A stretch of 64,000 nt of DNA from Deltaproteobacteria bacterium (GCA_016177705.1 JACOUT010000009.1:207519-271518); one strand, 5' to 3'. Numbered from the stretch's first letter, positions 7,595 to 16,608 are shown. Numbers and translations: made by a program. The notes: generated by a model from the letters alone, not told the origin.

Positions 7595-9088
7595 GTGCGT
7601 CGCGCGCTCCTCACCCTGTGCGGCTACGACGCCGATCTGGTGGCCCGCGTGTCGCGGGGCGAGCAGCGCTTTCTCACGGCGTCGGCGGCGCTGTCCTTGT
7701 GCGCGTCGCTGTTGTGCGGCGTCGGCCTCGGCTACGGCGGCGTGCTCACGCTCGGGCCGCTGGCGGCGCCGTTCTTGTTCGCCGTCGGCGCGCTGTTCAT
7801 GCTCAACCTGATGCGCCTGCAGCACGCGGGCTCGGGCTACCCGCTGCACCTGCCCATCGAGGAGATCGGCAACTGGCGGCCCGCGTTTGCGGGCGTGGTG
7901 GTGCTGTTCGCACTCGGCCTGTTGGTGGTGCAGCCGCTCGCGCTCCTGGTGCTCAAGCGCCAGCTCGACGACGACATCGTGCGTCGCATGCTCGAGGCGG
8001 CGGCGCTGCAGGGTGCGCTCGGCGTCGACGAGCGACCGCCGCCCGCCGACGGGTTGATCCTGCGCGCGCACTTCGCGTGGGAGCTGCACCGGCTGCCGAT
8101 GGCGCTCGCGTCAGCCGGGTTGGCGCTGCTGGTGGCGGCGCCTGCGTGGCTGCGCATCGTCGGCGTGCGCGCGGTCCGCCGCTATGAGAGCGAGCGGTGG
8201 ATCCGCGACCGCATGTTCGTCGACGACGAGTGGGCGGTGTCGGAGGACATCGTCACCACCACGCTCACGCGCACCGCGCCCGGCTTCTCGGGCGCCTTGC
8301 CGGTGCACTTCGCCGACCCGCCGTACAACACGCGACCGCTGGTGTTCGGCCTCGATCCGAGCACGTTCGTCGAGGGGCGGGTGCGCTGGGTCAAGCACGG
8401 CCGCGGGCGCGACCCGGTGCCGGGCGTGCCGCCCGCGCAGGTGCCGTGGTGGGAGCTGGTGGGCGACGCCGAGCACCTGCGCATGCCCGAGCCCGAGCCG
8501 ATCGTCGTCGAGCCGCTGCCGCGCGTCGACGAGACAGCGCCGCCTTCGGTACCTGCGCCGCCCGCGCTGCCCGCGCAGGTCGCGCCGCCGCCGCCGCCAC
8601 CGCCGCCGCCACCGCCACCGCCCGCGCCGGTTGCTCGACCCGCCCCGCCGCCGGCAGCCCCGCCGGCACCGACGCGGCCCGAGCGTCCGCGGCCGCAGCC
8701 GGTGCCGCTGCCCAAGGTCGATCTGCCGGACGGCGTGCTCGGCATGGGTCGCCTCGACGTCAAGACCGCCATGGGCGACGTCGAGGGCACGGCGCGCTAC
8801 GCGGCGCGCTACCTCGAGAAGCCGGTGGCCGAGGTGGAGCAGCAGATCCGCCACTCCGTGGACAGCGCGCAGCTCTTCCGCATCTTCCCCGAGTGGAACA
8901 AGCTGCCCACGCTGCTCTTGAAGGACGCGGGTACCGCGCTCGACCTCGGACTGTCGCCGCTCATCGCCATCGCGGTCGGCCGCCCCGCCGATCAGGTGGA
9001 GCGGCGCTTGCGCGCGGCGCCCGCGGACAAGAAGGTCTCGGCCGTGTTCTCGCCCGAGCTGGCGCGCATCGTCTTGCGTAAGCAGTAG
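7595..9088 (+). CDS. Polytopic membrane protein with Pro-rich linker and Ala-rich C-terminal domain, unknown function
   Basis: 497 residues, GTG start three bases after the DUF4407 stop. The N-terminal half has about four membrane segments (near 30-45, 50-70, 100-122 and 170-190), an arrangement reminiscent of the preceding DUF4407 protein. After a soluble region comes a long proline tract (about 325-345) and Pro/Arg linker, then a soluble C-terminal domain (about 370-497). I do not recognise a family for the C-terminal domain. Last gene of the four-gene operon; a structured 115-bp repeat starts two bases after its stop. Confidence 0.72.
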   Translation: MRRALLTLCGYDADLVARVSRGEQRFLTASAALSLCASLLCGVGLGYGGVLTLGPLAAPFLFAVGALFMLNLMRLQHAGSGYPLHLPIEEIGNWRPAFAGVVVLFALGLLVVQPLALLVLKRQLDDDIVRRMLEAAALQGALGVDERPPPADGLILRAHFAWELHRLPMALASAGLALLVAAPAWLRIVGVRAVRRYESERWIRDRMFVDDEWAVSEDIVTTTLTRTAPGFSGALPVHFADPPYNTRPLVFGLDPSTFVEGRVRWVKHGRGRDPVPGVPPAQVPWWELVGDAEHLRMPEPEPIVVEPLPRVDETAPPSVPAPPALPAQVAPPPPPPPPPPPPPAPVARPAPPPAAPPAPTRPERPRPQPVPLPKVDLPDGVLGMGRLDVKTAMGDVEGTARYAARYLEKPVAEVEQQIRHSVDSAQLFRIFPEWNKLPTLLLKDAGTALDLGLSPLIAIAVGRPADQVERRLRAAPADKKVSAVFSPELARIVLRKQ

Positions 9089-9090
9089 CA

Positions 9091-9205
9091 GGCCGCCGAA
9101 AAAGGCACCTGCGGCGTTGGCTTCGTCGTTCGCTCGCGACGCGTACGTCGAGTACGCTTGCTCGCTCTCTCCTCGCCGCCTTGCATCTGCACTTTTTCGG
9201 CAGCC
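9091..9205. repeat. Structured dispersed repeat, copy A (115 bp) between convergent genes
   Basis: Terminal inverted arms of 14 bases at 9091-9104 and 9192-9205 (13 of 14 pair). Inside is a 6-bp stem GCGTAC/GTACGC (9141-9146 and 9152-9157) around a 5-base loop. The 38 bases from CTGCGGCG up to that stem are identical to copy B at 60903-61024. It fills the gap between the stop of the forward gene at 9088 and the stop of the reverse gene at 9213. It may act as a bidirectional terminator or be a small non-autonomous element. Confidence 0.8.
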
Positions 9206-9212
9206 TGCTCGC

Positions 9213-9497
9213 TCAGTCGAGCGACACGACCTCGAGGTCGAGCGGCGCCACGTGTAACAGGTGCGCGCTGACGCCGAAGGTGATGAGGCCGACCCCGACC
9301 CCCACCAATGCCGCCACCGCGAGCCGTCGTCCGCCGCCGCCATTCTTGAACAGCGCGAACCAGAGCGGTCCAAGCACCAGCGCCGCAACCAGGCCGAGCA
9401 GCACGGCGGCCTGGTGCACGGTGACGATGACGGCGACGAGGCCCTGCACGGCACCAGAGGTAGCGCACACGACGTGGCTTGGATATGGCCGGGACAT
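9213..9497 (-). CDS. Small two-segment membrane protein, unknown function
   Basis: 94 residues from the ATG at 9497, with two hydrophobic helices: [20 protein letters not shown] near residues 20-40 and [21 protein letters not shown] near 55-75, joined by a short Gly-rich turn. The first 18 residues are less convincing, and a GTG inside the frame could be the true start. It is divergent from rsmD and convergent with the DUF4407 operon. The structured repeat at 9091-9205 ends 7 bases past its stop, as copy B does for another reverse gene, which supports this being a real gene. No family recognised. Confidence 0.5.
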   Translation of the reverse strand: MSRPYPSHVVCATSGAVQGLVAVIVTVHQAAVLLGLVAALVLGPLWFALFKNGGGGRRLAVAALVGVGVGLITFGVSAHLLHVAPLDLEVVSLD

Positions 9498-10608
9498 GGC
9501 GGGCGAGCTGCGCATCACCGGAGGACGGCTCGCGCGCCGACGGCTGCGCGTGCCGCCCGCCGCCGATCGGGGGCTGGTGCGCCCGACGTCGGACAAGGTG
9601 CGCGCGGCGCTGTTCTCGGCGCTGGCAGCGCAGCCGGCGGTCAAGCTCGAGGGCGCGCGCGTACTCGACCTGTTCGCGGGCAGCGGCGCGCTCGGCGTCG
9701 AGGCGCTGTCGCGCGGCGCGGCGCATGCGCTGTTCGTCGAGCGCGACCGCGCCACCGCCCGCGTCGTCGAGGACAACCTGCGCGCGCTCGGCCTGGCCGA
9801 CGACGGCGAGGGGAACGCTGCCGAAGTGCGTTGTTCAGACGCGGCACGCGTGCTGGCGGCGCTCCCGCAGGGCAGCGTCGACCTGGTGCTGCTGGACCCG
9901 CCGTATGCCGCCGACGTGGAGGCGTTGCTCACGGGCGTGCTGCGCGTGCTTACACCCGATGGCGCGGTGGTGCTGGAACGTGACCGGCGCTCCGCCGATC
10001 GACTCCCTGCGGGGCTTTCGCCCACCTTCGATCGCGTCTATGGCGACACCCGCGTCGTCGTGCTGCAGCGCGCGCTGCCGGCCGACCAGCCCGACAAGGA
10101 GGCCCGCGCCATGTCCGCCGCCGCCATCTACCCGGGATCGTTCGATCCTCTGACCAACGGCCACGTCGACATCGTGACCCGCGGGCTCAAGACCTTCGAC
10201 CGCGTCATCCTGGCGATCGCCAACAACCAGCAGAAGTCGCCGCTGTTCTCTTTCGAGGAGCGGCTCGAGCTGGCACGGAGCTGCCTCGGCCACCTGAAGG
10301 GCATCGAGGTCGACGCCTTTGACGGCTTGATCGTCGACTACGCAAAGAAGAAGGGCGTCGGCGTGCTGTTGCGCGGCCTGCGCGCGGTCAGCGACTTCGA
10401 GTACGAGTTCCAGCTCGCCAGCATGAACCGGAAGCTCGCGCCTACCGTCGACACCGTGTTCATGATGACCAGTGAAGAGAGCTTCTACTTGTCGAGCCGC
10501 CTGGTTCGCGAGGTCGCGAGCTTCGGCGGCAACGTCGCGGGTATGGTGCCCGACCCGGTGTTCGACGCCCTGCAGAAGAAGTTCGGCAGCCGCAGCAAGA
10601 AGAAGTGA
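9496..10608 (+). CDS. rsmD: RsmD-CoaD continuous frame: 16S rRNA (guanine-966-N2)-methyltransferase fused to phosphopantetheine adenylyltransferase
   Basis: 370 residues. The N-terminal 190 or so are RsmD: an SAM-binding motif I ([15 protein letters not shown]), an acidic motif II (VERD) and the catalytic DPPY box (LLDPPYAAD). RsmD methylates G966 of 16S rRNA. The sequence reaches RsmD's usual C-terminus ([10 protein letters not shown]), then continues through about 12 linker residues with no stop codon into a complete CoaD starting at residue 206. In most bacteria rsmD and coaD are separate adjacent genes. An excellent internal Shine-Dalgarno lies before the CoaD ATG, so both a fusion and free CoaD may be made. 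The start ATG at 9496 opens the conserved RITGG segment; an upstream extension is probably not translated. Confidence 0.85.
   Translation: MAGELRITGGRLARRRLRVPPAADRGLVRPTSDKVRAALFSALAAQPAVKLEGARVLDLFAGSGALGVEALSRGAAHALFVERDRATARVVEDNLRALGLADDGEGNAAEVRCSDAARVLAALPQGSVDLVLLDPPYAADVEALLTGVLRVLTPDGAVVLERDRRSADRLPAGLSPTFDRVYGDTRVVVLQRALPADQPDKEARAMSAAAIYPGSFDPLTNGHVDIVTRGLKTFDRVILAIANNQQKSPLFSFEERLELARSCLGHLKGIEVDAFDGLIVDYAKKKGVGVLLRGLRAVSDFEYEFQLASMNRKLAPTVDTVFMMTSEESFYLSSRLVREVASFGGNVAGMVPDPVFDALQKKFGSRSKKK
10096..10102 (+). promoter_or_regulatory. Internal Shine-Dalgarno for coaD
   Basis: AAGGAGG, 8 bases before the ATG at 10111, inside the RsmD reading frame. It is among the best ribosome binding sites in the window and decides that CoaD can start independently at 10111. 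Confidence 0.75.
10111..10608 (+). CDS. coaD: Pantetheine-phosphate adenylyltransferase, independently initiated
   Basis: 165 residues if started at its own ATG; E. coli CoaD has 159. Fourth step of coenzyme A synthesis: transfers AMP from ATP to 4'-phosphopantetheine. Motifs in order: [12 protein letters not shown] (nucleotidyltransferase T/HxGH box), [21 protein letters not shown], and the C-terminal SSRLVREVA. All key positions are intact. It shares the frame of the upstream RsmD coding sequence without an intervening stop. The aminotransferase that follows starts 8 bases after the stop. Confidence 0.88.
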   Translation: MSAAAIYPGSFDPLTNGHVDIVTRGLKTFDRVILAIANNQQKSPLFSFEERLELARSCLGHLKGIEVDAFDGLIVDYAKKKGVGVLLRGLRAVSDFEYEFQLASMNRKLAPTVDTVFMMTSEESFYLSSRLVREVASFGGNVAGMVPDPVFDALQKKFGSRSKKK

Positions 10609-10616
10609 GGTCCGCC

Positions 10617-11831
10617 ATGGCGCTCTCCCTCAATATCCGCCGCATGAACGCGGTGCGGCCGTCGGCCACGCTGGCGATGGCCGCCAAGGCCAAGGCGCTG
10701 CAGAAGTCGGGGGTCGACGTCGCCAACCTGTCGGCGGGTGAGCCCGACTTCAAGACGCCGGACTGCATCGTCGACTACGCGCGGCGCGCGCTCGACGATC
10801 GGGCGGCGCACGCCTACACCAACGCTCGCGGCACCGACGAGCTGGTCGACGCCATGCGCGCCAAGCTCAAGCGCGAGCAGTACACCGACTACGCGGTCAG
10901 CGAGGTCATCGCCACGGTCGGTACCAAGGGCGCGCTCATGCTCGCCATCGACGCGCTGGTGGGCGAGGGAGACGAGGTCGTCCTGTTCGCGCCCTACTGG
11001 GTCACCTATGCCGACCTGGTGCGGTTGGCGGGCGGCACGCCGGTGGTGGTGCGCACGCGGCGCGAGCACGGCTACCGCCCGAGCCCGGCCGATCTCGAGC
11101 AGGCGCTGTCGCCGCGCACCAAGCTGGTGGTGCTGTGCTCGCCGTCGAACCCAACCGGCGCCGGCTGGCCCGAGGAGCTGTTGCGCACCATCTACGCGCG
11201 CCTGCGCGGCACCGACACCTGGGTCATCTCCGACGAGATCTACGAGCGGCTCACCTACGGCGCCTTCCGCCACGTCTCGCCCGTGTCGTTCGACGACGAC
11301 GCGCGCAGTCGCACGCTGTGGGTGGGCGGCGTGGCCAAGGCCTATGCCATGACCGGCTGGCGCGTGGGCGTGGCCGCGGGGCCGAAGCTGTTGGTCGACG
11401 CCATGATCACGCTGCAACAGCAGCGCACCACCTGCGCCGCCGCGGTGGCGCAGGCGGCGGCGGCCTACGCGCTGCGCGAGAGCCCCGACGTCACCGCCGC
11501 CGTCGAGCACATGCGCACGACGTACGAGAAGCGCCGCGCGCTCGTGCTCGAGCGATGCGCGCGGCTGCCGGGCGTGCAGGTCCACCCGCCCGACGGCGCC
11601 TTCTACGTGTTCCTCGACTTGTCGAAGCGGCTGCCTGGAATCCACAAGGGCAGGGCCATCGCCGACGACGTCAAGCTGTCCGAGCTGTTGCTGGAGGAGG
11701 CGCACGTGGCGCTGGTGCCCGGCACCGCCTTCGATGGCCCGGGTTGCTTGCGCCTCTCCTACGCCGCCAGTGAATCCGTCATCGAGCAGGGCTTCGATCG
11801 GCTGGAGCGCTTCCTCGCCGACATTACCTGA
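10617..11831 (+). CDS. Pyridoxal-phosphate aminotransferase, class I (aspartate/aromatic type)
   Basis: 404 residues, fold-type I aminotransferase. Markers: LSAGEPDFKTP at the N-terminus, NARGTDEL, PYWVTY (aromatic ring stacking on PLP), SPSNPTG, SDEIYERLTY with the PLP-contacting Asp and Tyr, the PLP Schiff-base lysine in AKAYAMTGWRVG, and the C-terminal substrate Arg in LRLSYA. This matches the bacterial aspartate aminotransferase subgroup. A C-terminal stretch, LSKRLPGIHKGRAIADDVKLSELLLEE, has the usual small insert. ATG at 10617 was chosen because it follows a GAGG and opens the conserved LSLNIRRM. Specific substrate (Asp, aromatic amino acids, prephenate) cannot be assigned. Confidence 0.85.
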   Translation: MALSLNIRRMNAVRPSATLAMAAKAKALQKSGVDVANLSAGEPDFKTPDCIVDYARRALDDRAAHAYTNARGTDELVDAMRAKLKREQYTDYAVSEVIATVGTKGALMLAIDALVGEGDEVVLFAPYWVTYADLVRLAGGTPVVVRTRREHGYRPSPADLEQALSPRTKLVVLCSPSNPTGAGWPEELLRTIYARLRGTDTWVISDEIYERLTYGAFRHVSPVSFDDDARSRTLWVGGVAKAYAMTGWRVGVAAGPKLLVDAMITLQQQRTTCAAAVAQAAAAYALRESPDVTAAVEHMRTTYEKRRALVLERCARLPGVQVHPPDGAFYVFLDLSKRLPGIHKGRAIADDVKLSELLLEEAHVALVPGTAFDGPGCLRLSYAASESVIEQGFDRLERFLADIT

Positions 11832-11834
11832 GCT

Positions 11835-14399
11835 TCAGCTGCTCATCTCCTTGATCACCTGCGCGTGCATGTCGCTCGCCTCGCTGTTGTCGGGGGCAAG
11901 CTGCACGGCGCGATCGAGCAGCGAGCGCACAACCGGCAAGGTGCCCGCGCGCTCGTAGCGCGGGTTGCCGAGCAGCACGCGCGCGAGCGCGGTCAGGTAC
12001 TCCGGCTTGGAGGCGTCGAGCCGCACCGCCTCGCGCAGCGTCACCTCGGCCTCGTCGAGCCGGTTCTGCGAGGCTTGCTCGATTCCTTCGCGGTACTTCA
12101 AGTCGGCGAGCGAGATGGTCTGCTGGCTCTCGCGCGCCTTGCTCGGCTGGCCGTTGCCGCCCGAGGCCGCGCTGCTCGACGCTGCGCTCGAGAACGACGG
12201 GCTCGGCGGCGCAATCGCGCTGACGCTCGGCGACGGGTCCGCGGGCGCTGCGTCGCGTGCCGGCACCGTTACCGACGCGGCCGACGCCGACGAGTGGCCG
12301 AAGCTGCTCGACGCCGCTCCGCCCACGGTGGTCGACGACAACGGTGAGCGTGCGCCACCGACGCCGCCCATCCCCGTGGCCGAGCCGGTCGACGGCGGGC
12401 TCGACGAGCTCGACGACGAGAAGGGCGAGCGCGGCTTGGCTGCTTCACCGTCCGCCACCGAGGCGAGCGAGATGCTGACACCGAGCTTCTGCAGCGCCTT
12501 CTCGAAGGCCTCGATGAGGCGCAGCTCGCGGTTGCGCGCCTCCGCGTGGACCGCGTTCAGCTCCTCGGCGTGACGCTGCTTCTCGCCGCGGATGCGGCTC
12601 CGGAACTGCTCGACGCCCGGGCTCCACTCGTCGACCAGCTCGAGCGCTTGCAGCGCCGACAACAGGCGCGCGGCCTGCTCGGGCGTCACCTGCGCGCGCT
12701 CCACCGCCTCCTCGACGGTGAGTGCCTCGCCGAGCAGGCGCAGCATGCGCTCGTCCTCGGTGGCGAGCCCGAGCTTGGGCCGGAAGCTCGCCAAGCGCGC
12801 GTTCGCGATCAGGTACTTGTCGCGCAGCGTCTCGAACGCGGCCATCATCTCGTTCGACGGCGCGTAGCGGCGGTAGCCTTGGACGTAGATCTCGCCGGGC
12901 CCGAAGTCGAAGGTCGGCGTGTTGCCGTCGGGCGTCTGCCCGGTCATCACCGTGAAGCGACCCTGCGACAGCTCGAAGCTCTGGATGATCTGGTCGCGCG
13001 TCAGGTTGCGCTGCTCGACGGCGACCGTCTCGGCGTCCATCAGGCCGAGCTCGACGAGGGCGTCGGTCAGCTTGATGCTGCGCTCGACGGATCGCGTGGT
13101 CGCCTTCATGTACTGGTCTTCGGTGATGCGCCCCTGGTTCATCAGCACCTTGCCGATGCGCTCGCCGGGCTCCGAGGAGTGGAAGGCCACCGGGAGGCCG
13201 TCCTTCAGATAGACGGTGCGCGTGGCGCCGCCCGACTGCATCTGGATGGCGCCGGTGAACAGCTCGGCCCGGCAGCGCGCGAGCAGCGCCGCGTAGCGGA
13301 GATCCTCGAACACACCCTCGCTCGGCACGCCGGCGCCGGTGCCTGCGGGTCGAGCGACGTCTACCCCGCCACCCTTGGCGAGGCGCGCCTCGAGCTCCTC
13401 GACCCGCTTCTGCGCGGCCTCGGTCTTTTTCTTCTCCGCGAGGAGAGCGCGCTTGAGTTCGGTTTGCAGCTTGGCTTGGTCTTGGGTCTGCACGGGATTC
13501 CCCTCGTCAGCGTCGGGCGTGCGTCCGGAAGGTGGTGAGGCGCCGGCCACAGCGGTGGGCGCGCGGTTGGGAGCGGGTGGTGCGAGCACGGGAGCCGGCG
13601 CCGTCGCGAAGGTGGGGCGCGTCGTCGACACGGCGGTCGGTTGGGCGTTGAGCAGGATGTCGGCGTCGCCGCCGGGCGGCGGCAGGTGGGACAGCTCGAG
13701 CAGTCCCTCGGAAGTCGGGTTGTCGAGCAACAGCTCGGACTCCTGCGTCACCGGATGGATGCCCGGCCCGGTGGGCGGCTCCTTGCCGGCGAGCACGTCA
13801 CCTTGCGTGGCGGCGACGTCGACCTTGGTGCGTGGCGGCCGAGGCAGCGCGCCGCGCAGCCGCGCCAGCTCGCCGGCGTTCACCTCCACGGTCTTGAGCG
13901 CCTGTTCCTCGTCGTCGAAGCTGTCGTCGAGCGCCTCGTTGATTTGCGCGGACACCGAGTCGACCGAGATATCGAAGTCGTTGGCGCGCTCGTCAGGGTG
14001 GAGGATCAGGTCGTCCTCGCTGGCGTCGGTGCCGGCGGCGGCGTGCGCGGCTTGCGCAATGCGAATCGGGTTCTCGCTGATGCGGATGAACTCTTTGACC
14101 TTGTACTGCTTCTCGAGGACGGTGCGGTCGACCGCCGCCATGTCGGCAGTGAGCAGCACGATGGCCGGCACCACGTCGTTCTGGCGGGCTACGCGCACCT
14201 GCCGCAACAGCGTCTGCGCCAGCTCGCCCGAGGGATAGCGGTCCTGCACGGCGACCGCGGCCACGCCCTTCCTGGCCTCCTCGATGAGGCGGTTCGGCTT
14301 ATCGACCACGACGCCGTCCACCCCGTCCTTCATCAAACGGGCGGCGACGACGTGCGCAACGCCGTTGTCTTCGATACAAACGAGGACGCGCGGAGCCAC
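11835..14399 (-). CDS. Receiver-like / DUF4388 (PATAN) / TPR regulatory protein
   Basis: 854 residues. N-terminal domain (1-120) looks like a response-regulator receiver: VLVCIEDNG, AVAVQDRYPSG, IVLLTAD, YKVKEFIR. It keeps an Asp and a Thr at the right places but has ED instead of the usual DD pair. Then come a disordered linker, a coiled coil (about 310-345), and DUF4388/PATAN (about 365-480: FTGAIQMQ, VYLKDGLPVAFHS, IGKVLMNQGRI). A second helical region and coiled coil follow, then a Ser/Ala-rich linker of about 120 residues, and C-terminal TPRs (YREGIEQASQNRLDEAEVTL). GTG at 14399 is preferred because AGGGAGG sits 5 bases upstream. Myxobacterial signalling proteins often have this layout; its partner is unknown. 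Convergent with the aminotransferase, three bases apart. Confidence 0.8.
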   Translation of the reverse strand: MAPRVLVCIEDNGVAHVVAARLMKDGVDGVVVDKPNRLIEEARKGVAAVAVQDRYPSGELAQTLLRQVRVARQNDVVPAIVLLTADMAAVDRTVLEKQYKVKEFIRISENPIRIAQAAHAAAGTDASEDDLILHPDERANDFDISVDSVSAQINEALDDSFDDEEQALKTVEVNAGELARLRGALPRPPRTKVDVAATQGDVLAGKEPPTGPGIHPVTQESELLLDNPTSEGLLELSHLPPPGGDADILLNAQPTAVSTTRPTFATAPAPVLAPPAPNRAPTAVAGASPPSGRTPDADEGNPVQTQDQAKLQTELKRALLAEKKKTEAAQKRVEELEARLAKGGGVDVARPAGTGAGVPSEGVFEDLRYAALLARCRAELFTGAIQMQSGGATRTVYLKDGLPVAFHSSEPGERIGKVLMNQGRITEDQYMKATTRSVERSIKLTDALVELGLMDAETVAVEQRNLTRDQIIQSFELSQGRFTVMTGQTPDGNTPTFDFGPGEIYVQGYRRYAPSNEMMAAFETLRDKYLIANARLASFRPKLGLATEDERMLRLLGEALTVEEAVERAQVTPEQAARLLSALQALELVDEWSPGVEQFRSRIRGEKQRHAEELNAVHAEARNRELRLIEAFEKALQKLGVSISLASVADGEAAKPRSPFSSSSSSSPPSTGSATGMGGVGGARSPLSSTTVGGAASSSFGHSSASAASVTVPARDAAPADPSPSVSAIAPPSPSFSSAASSSAASGGNGQPSKARESQQTISLADLKYREGIEQASQNRLDEAEVTLREAVRLDASKPEYLTALARVLLGNPRYERAGTLPVVRSLLDRAVQLAPDNSEASDMHAQVIKEMSS

Positions 14400-14563
14400 T
14401 GGCCTCCCTCTCGGGGCAGCATCCCACAAGGGACCCGCCAGGTGCGAATTCCGCGCACGGGACGATCCTTCCCCTGGTCGTCTCGTCGGTGGCCCGCCGC
14501 CGTTCCACCCAAGAGTGGCGTTCGGGCGCCGGTTCGACGAAGCTCACCGGGGACGGAGGTCCG

Positions 14564-15184
14564 ATGGCCACCCACCTCAACAAGCCCGCCATAGCGCTGT
14601 GCGGCGCTGTTCTCTGCCTGAGCGCGCTCGTCGCTGCGCCCGCCTCGGCCAAGGGGTCGGTATTCCTGAACGGCGTCAACATCGACGGCGTCGTCAACCA
14701 GAAGTTCGAGAACGTCACCGTCACCATCGACGACAAGGGCAACCTGCTCATCACCGCCAAGGGCTACGAGATCCAGGCGACGACGCCCGCGGTCAAGCCG
14801 GCGGTGCCCGCCGTGGACGCCGGGCCGGTGACCAAGCGCTACTTCCTGGTGAGCGAGACCGCCGGGCTCGGGCTCGCGCAGTACGACATCGACGTCTTCA
14901 TCAACTCCACCTGGATCAAGCGCGTCTCGTCGAACGACCCGCAGGCGGTGGTCGACATCTCGCGCTGGATGAAGAAGGGCAAGAACACCGTCCATTTCGC
15001 CGCCACCAAGGTGATGGGCGCGGAGCGCAAGTCGTCCTCGCCGGCGCACTACCTCAAGATCTACATCGGCGAGGGCAACATGGGCGGCAACAACGTCATG
15101 ATCGACAACGCCCTCATCGAGTACAAACGCGACGCGTCGGAGATGGGCAACTTCGCCGACGAGCTGCCCATCGAGGGGAGGTAG
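14564..15184 (+). CDS. Secreted protein of unknown function
   Basis: 206 residues with a clear signal peptide (hydrophobic 10-32, likely cleavage after APASA). The mature part looks beta-rich (SVFLNGVNIDGVVNQKFENVTVTIDDKG, VFINSTWIKRVSS, MIDNALIEY). The motif MKKGKNTVHF resembles carbohydrate-binding-type beta sandwiches, but I do not recognise the family. ATG at 14564 is preceded by GGAGG at the right distance; the frame runs further upstream without a better start. The next gene starts two bases after its stop, so the two probably act together. It is divergent from the PATAN protein gene across a 164-base spacer. Confidence 0.7.
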   Translation: MATHLNKPAIALCGAVLCLSALVAAPASAKGSVFLNGVNIDGVVNQKFENVTVTIDDKGNLLITAKGYEIQATTPAVKPAVPAVDAGPVTKRYFLVSETAGLGLAQYDIDVFINSTWIKRVSSNDPQAVVDISRWMKKGKNTVHFAATKVMGAERKSSSPAHYLKIYIGEGNMGGNNVMIDNALIEYKRDASEMGNFADELPIEGR

Positions 15185-15186
15185 CG

Positions 15187-15678
15187 ATGTTCACGCCACT
15201 GCCGGGGCGTACCTCGCTCGGCGTCGGACCCGAACGCGTGGTCGCCATCATCGAGTCGATCAACTCGCCGAACATCTCCATCCCCGACGTCGGCACCGAG
15301 CCGACCAAGGCGTACCTGGTGGGCGTGGCGACGCCGGGCGGCGGCTACGGCATCTTCTGCTACCTGCTGTTCACCGAGACCAACACGCCCATCATCTACA
15401 TCTCGAACCCGCCCGAGGTGGCGTTCGAGCAGTACGGTGCTCTCGAGTCCGACGCCATCCAGTTCGCCGAGTCGATGGGCTTCATGCTCGACAACATGAA
15501 CTTCCGCGCCCAGCCCGCGGACGTGCAGGCGCGTCTGGTCGAGCAGTTGCCGTTCTTCCGCGACCAGTTCCCGCGTCGCAAGGGAACCTCGCCCGCGCCC
15601 ATGCCCGGCGTGGGTGCGCCGCAGGCAGCGACGCAGGCGGACGCGGCCGTCGTCGCGCGCCTGCTCGCCTCGTTTTAG
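15187..15678 (+). CDS. Cytoplasmic protein of unknown function paired with the secreted protein upstream
   Basis: 163 residues from ATG at 15187, preceded by GGGGAGG that overlaps the end of the upstream gene. No signal peptide. The first 130 residues look like one alpha/beta domain (ERVVAIIESINSP, AYLVGVATPGGGYGIFCYLLFTE, IIYISNPPEVAFEQYGALE, AIQFAESMGFML), and the last 35 are Pro/Ala-rich. The compact fold with a strand-rich middle and helical end could be a chaperone-like or PilZ-like domain; I cannot place it. It is immediately upstream of the Tgl-like gene. Confidence 0.65.
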   Translation: MFTPLPGRTSLGVGPERVVAIIESINSPNISIPDVGTEPTKAYLVGVATPGGGYGIFCYLLFTETNTPIIYISNPPEVAFEQYGALESDAIQFAESMGFMLDNMNFRAQPADVQARLVEQLPFFRDQFPRRKGTSPAPMPGVGAPQAATQADAAVVARLLASF

Positions 15679-15699
15679 GCGGCGTGCTACAGGCGCGCC

Positions 15700-16605
15700 A
15701 TGCGCACCACCTCGTCACCCAGGACTGTCGCCGTCGCCGTCTTGACCGTGGCATCGCTGTTCGGCGTGCTCGCCGGCGGCATGCTCGCCAGCGTGACAGT
15801 CGGCTGTGTGACGACGCCCTCGCCCGAGGACAAGAAGGCCGCGGGCGGCCACTACGAGGTCGCGCTGGCGTTCGTGCACGAGGCCGAGAAGAACGGCGCA
15901 GCCGGCAACGCCACCGAGCAGGACGCCAAGTACCGCGAGGCGCTGCGCGAGTTGCTCGAGGCCGAGAAGCGCGGCGGCATGGTGTCGGAGCACCACTACC
16001 TGCTCGGCTTCGTCTACTTCGTCGGTTTTCGCCGCCACGCCGACGCCGAGAAGCAGCTCGTCACCGCCATCGAGCTGCGCAAGGCCGAGCGCGACGAGGA
16101 GTACCCAGAGGCCGAGAACACGCTCGGCATCGTGTTGGTCGACGCCGGGCGCGCCAAGGAGGCGCTGGCCCACTTCGAGAAGGCGCGCACCAACCTGCTG
16201 TACGCCACGCCGTACTTCGCCGAGCAGGAGCTGGGCTGGGCGCTCTACAAGCTCGGCCGGCACGACGAGGCGGTGCAGCACCTGCAGCGCGCGCTGGTGG
16301 CCCAACCCGACCTGTGCGGCGCCTACCTCAAGCTGGCCGAGGTCGAGGTGGCCCGCGGCGACGACGTGCGCGTGCAAGCCGTGCTCGACGACTTCCTCGC
16401 GCGTTGCGACAGCGAGCGCCTGCGCGGCTCGACTGGCCCGCGGCTCATCTCTGCCGCGTTCCTCGAGCTCGGCAAGTCGCGCCTGCGCAGCGGCGCGCGC
16501 GACGCCGCCGTCGACGCGTTCAAACAGTGCCTGACGCGCTTCGGCGGTGAGCCCGCCGGACGCGAGTGCGACGCGCAGTTGCGCGTGCTCGACTCCGGGA
16601 CCTGA
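15700..16605 (+). CDS. tgl: Tgl/PilF-type type IV pilus biogenesis lipoprotein (TPR)
   Basis: 301 residues. A signal sequence ending in TVGC (cysteine near 36) marks an outer-membrane lipoprotein. Six or so TPR helices follow. NTLGIVLVDAGRAKEALAHFEKA, NLLYATPYFAEQELGWALYKLG and ALVAQPDLCGAYLKLA match the PilF/PilW/Tgl pattern, in particular the LYATP step between repeats. In Myxococcus, Tgl is the pilotin needed to assemble the PilQ secretin for social motility; the same role is inferred here. No other pilus gene is in the window. No Shine-Dalgarno is visible, and TACAGG lies immediately upstream. RecO starts three bases after its stop. Confidence 0.72.
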   Translation: MRTTSSPRTVAVAVLTVASLFGVLAGGMLASVTVGCVTTPSPEDKKAAGGHYEVALAFVHEAEKNGAAGNATEQDAKYREALRELLEAEKRGGMVSEHHYLLGFVYFVGFRRHADAEKQLVTAIELRKAERDEEYPEAENTLGIVLVDAGRAKEALAHFEKARTNLLYATPYFAEQELGWALYKLGRHDEAVQHLQRALVAQPDLCGAYLKLAEVEVARGDDVRVQAVLDDFLARCDSERLRGSTGPRLISAAFLELGKSRLRSGARDAAVDAFKQCLTRFGGEPAGRECDAQLRVLDSGT

Positions 16606-16608
16606 GGC

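Noticed and set aside
6167..8089. A 640-codon reverse open frame opposite the DUF4407 gene
   Set aside because: Low-complexity His/Arg/Leu composition without domains, opposite a convincing membrane-protein gene.
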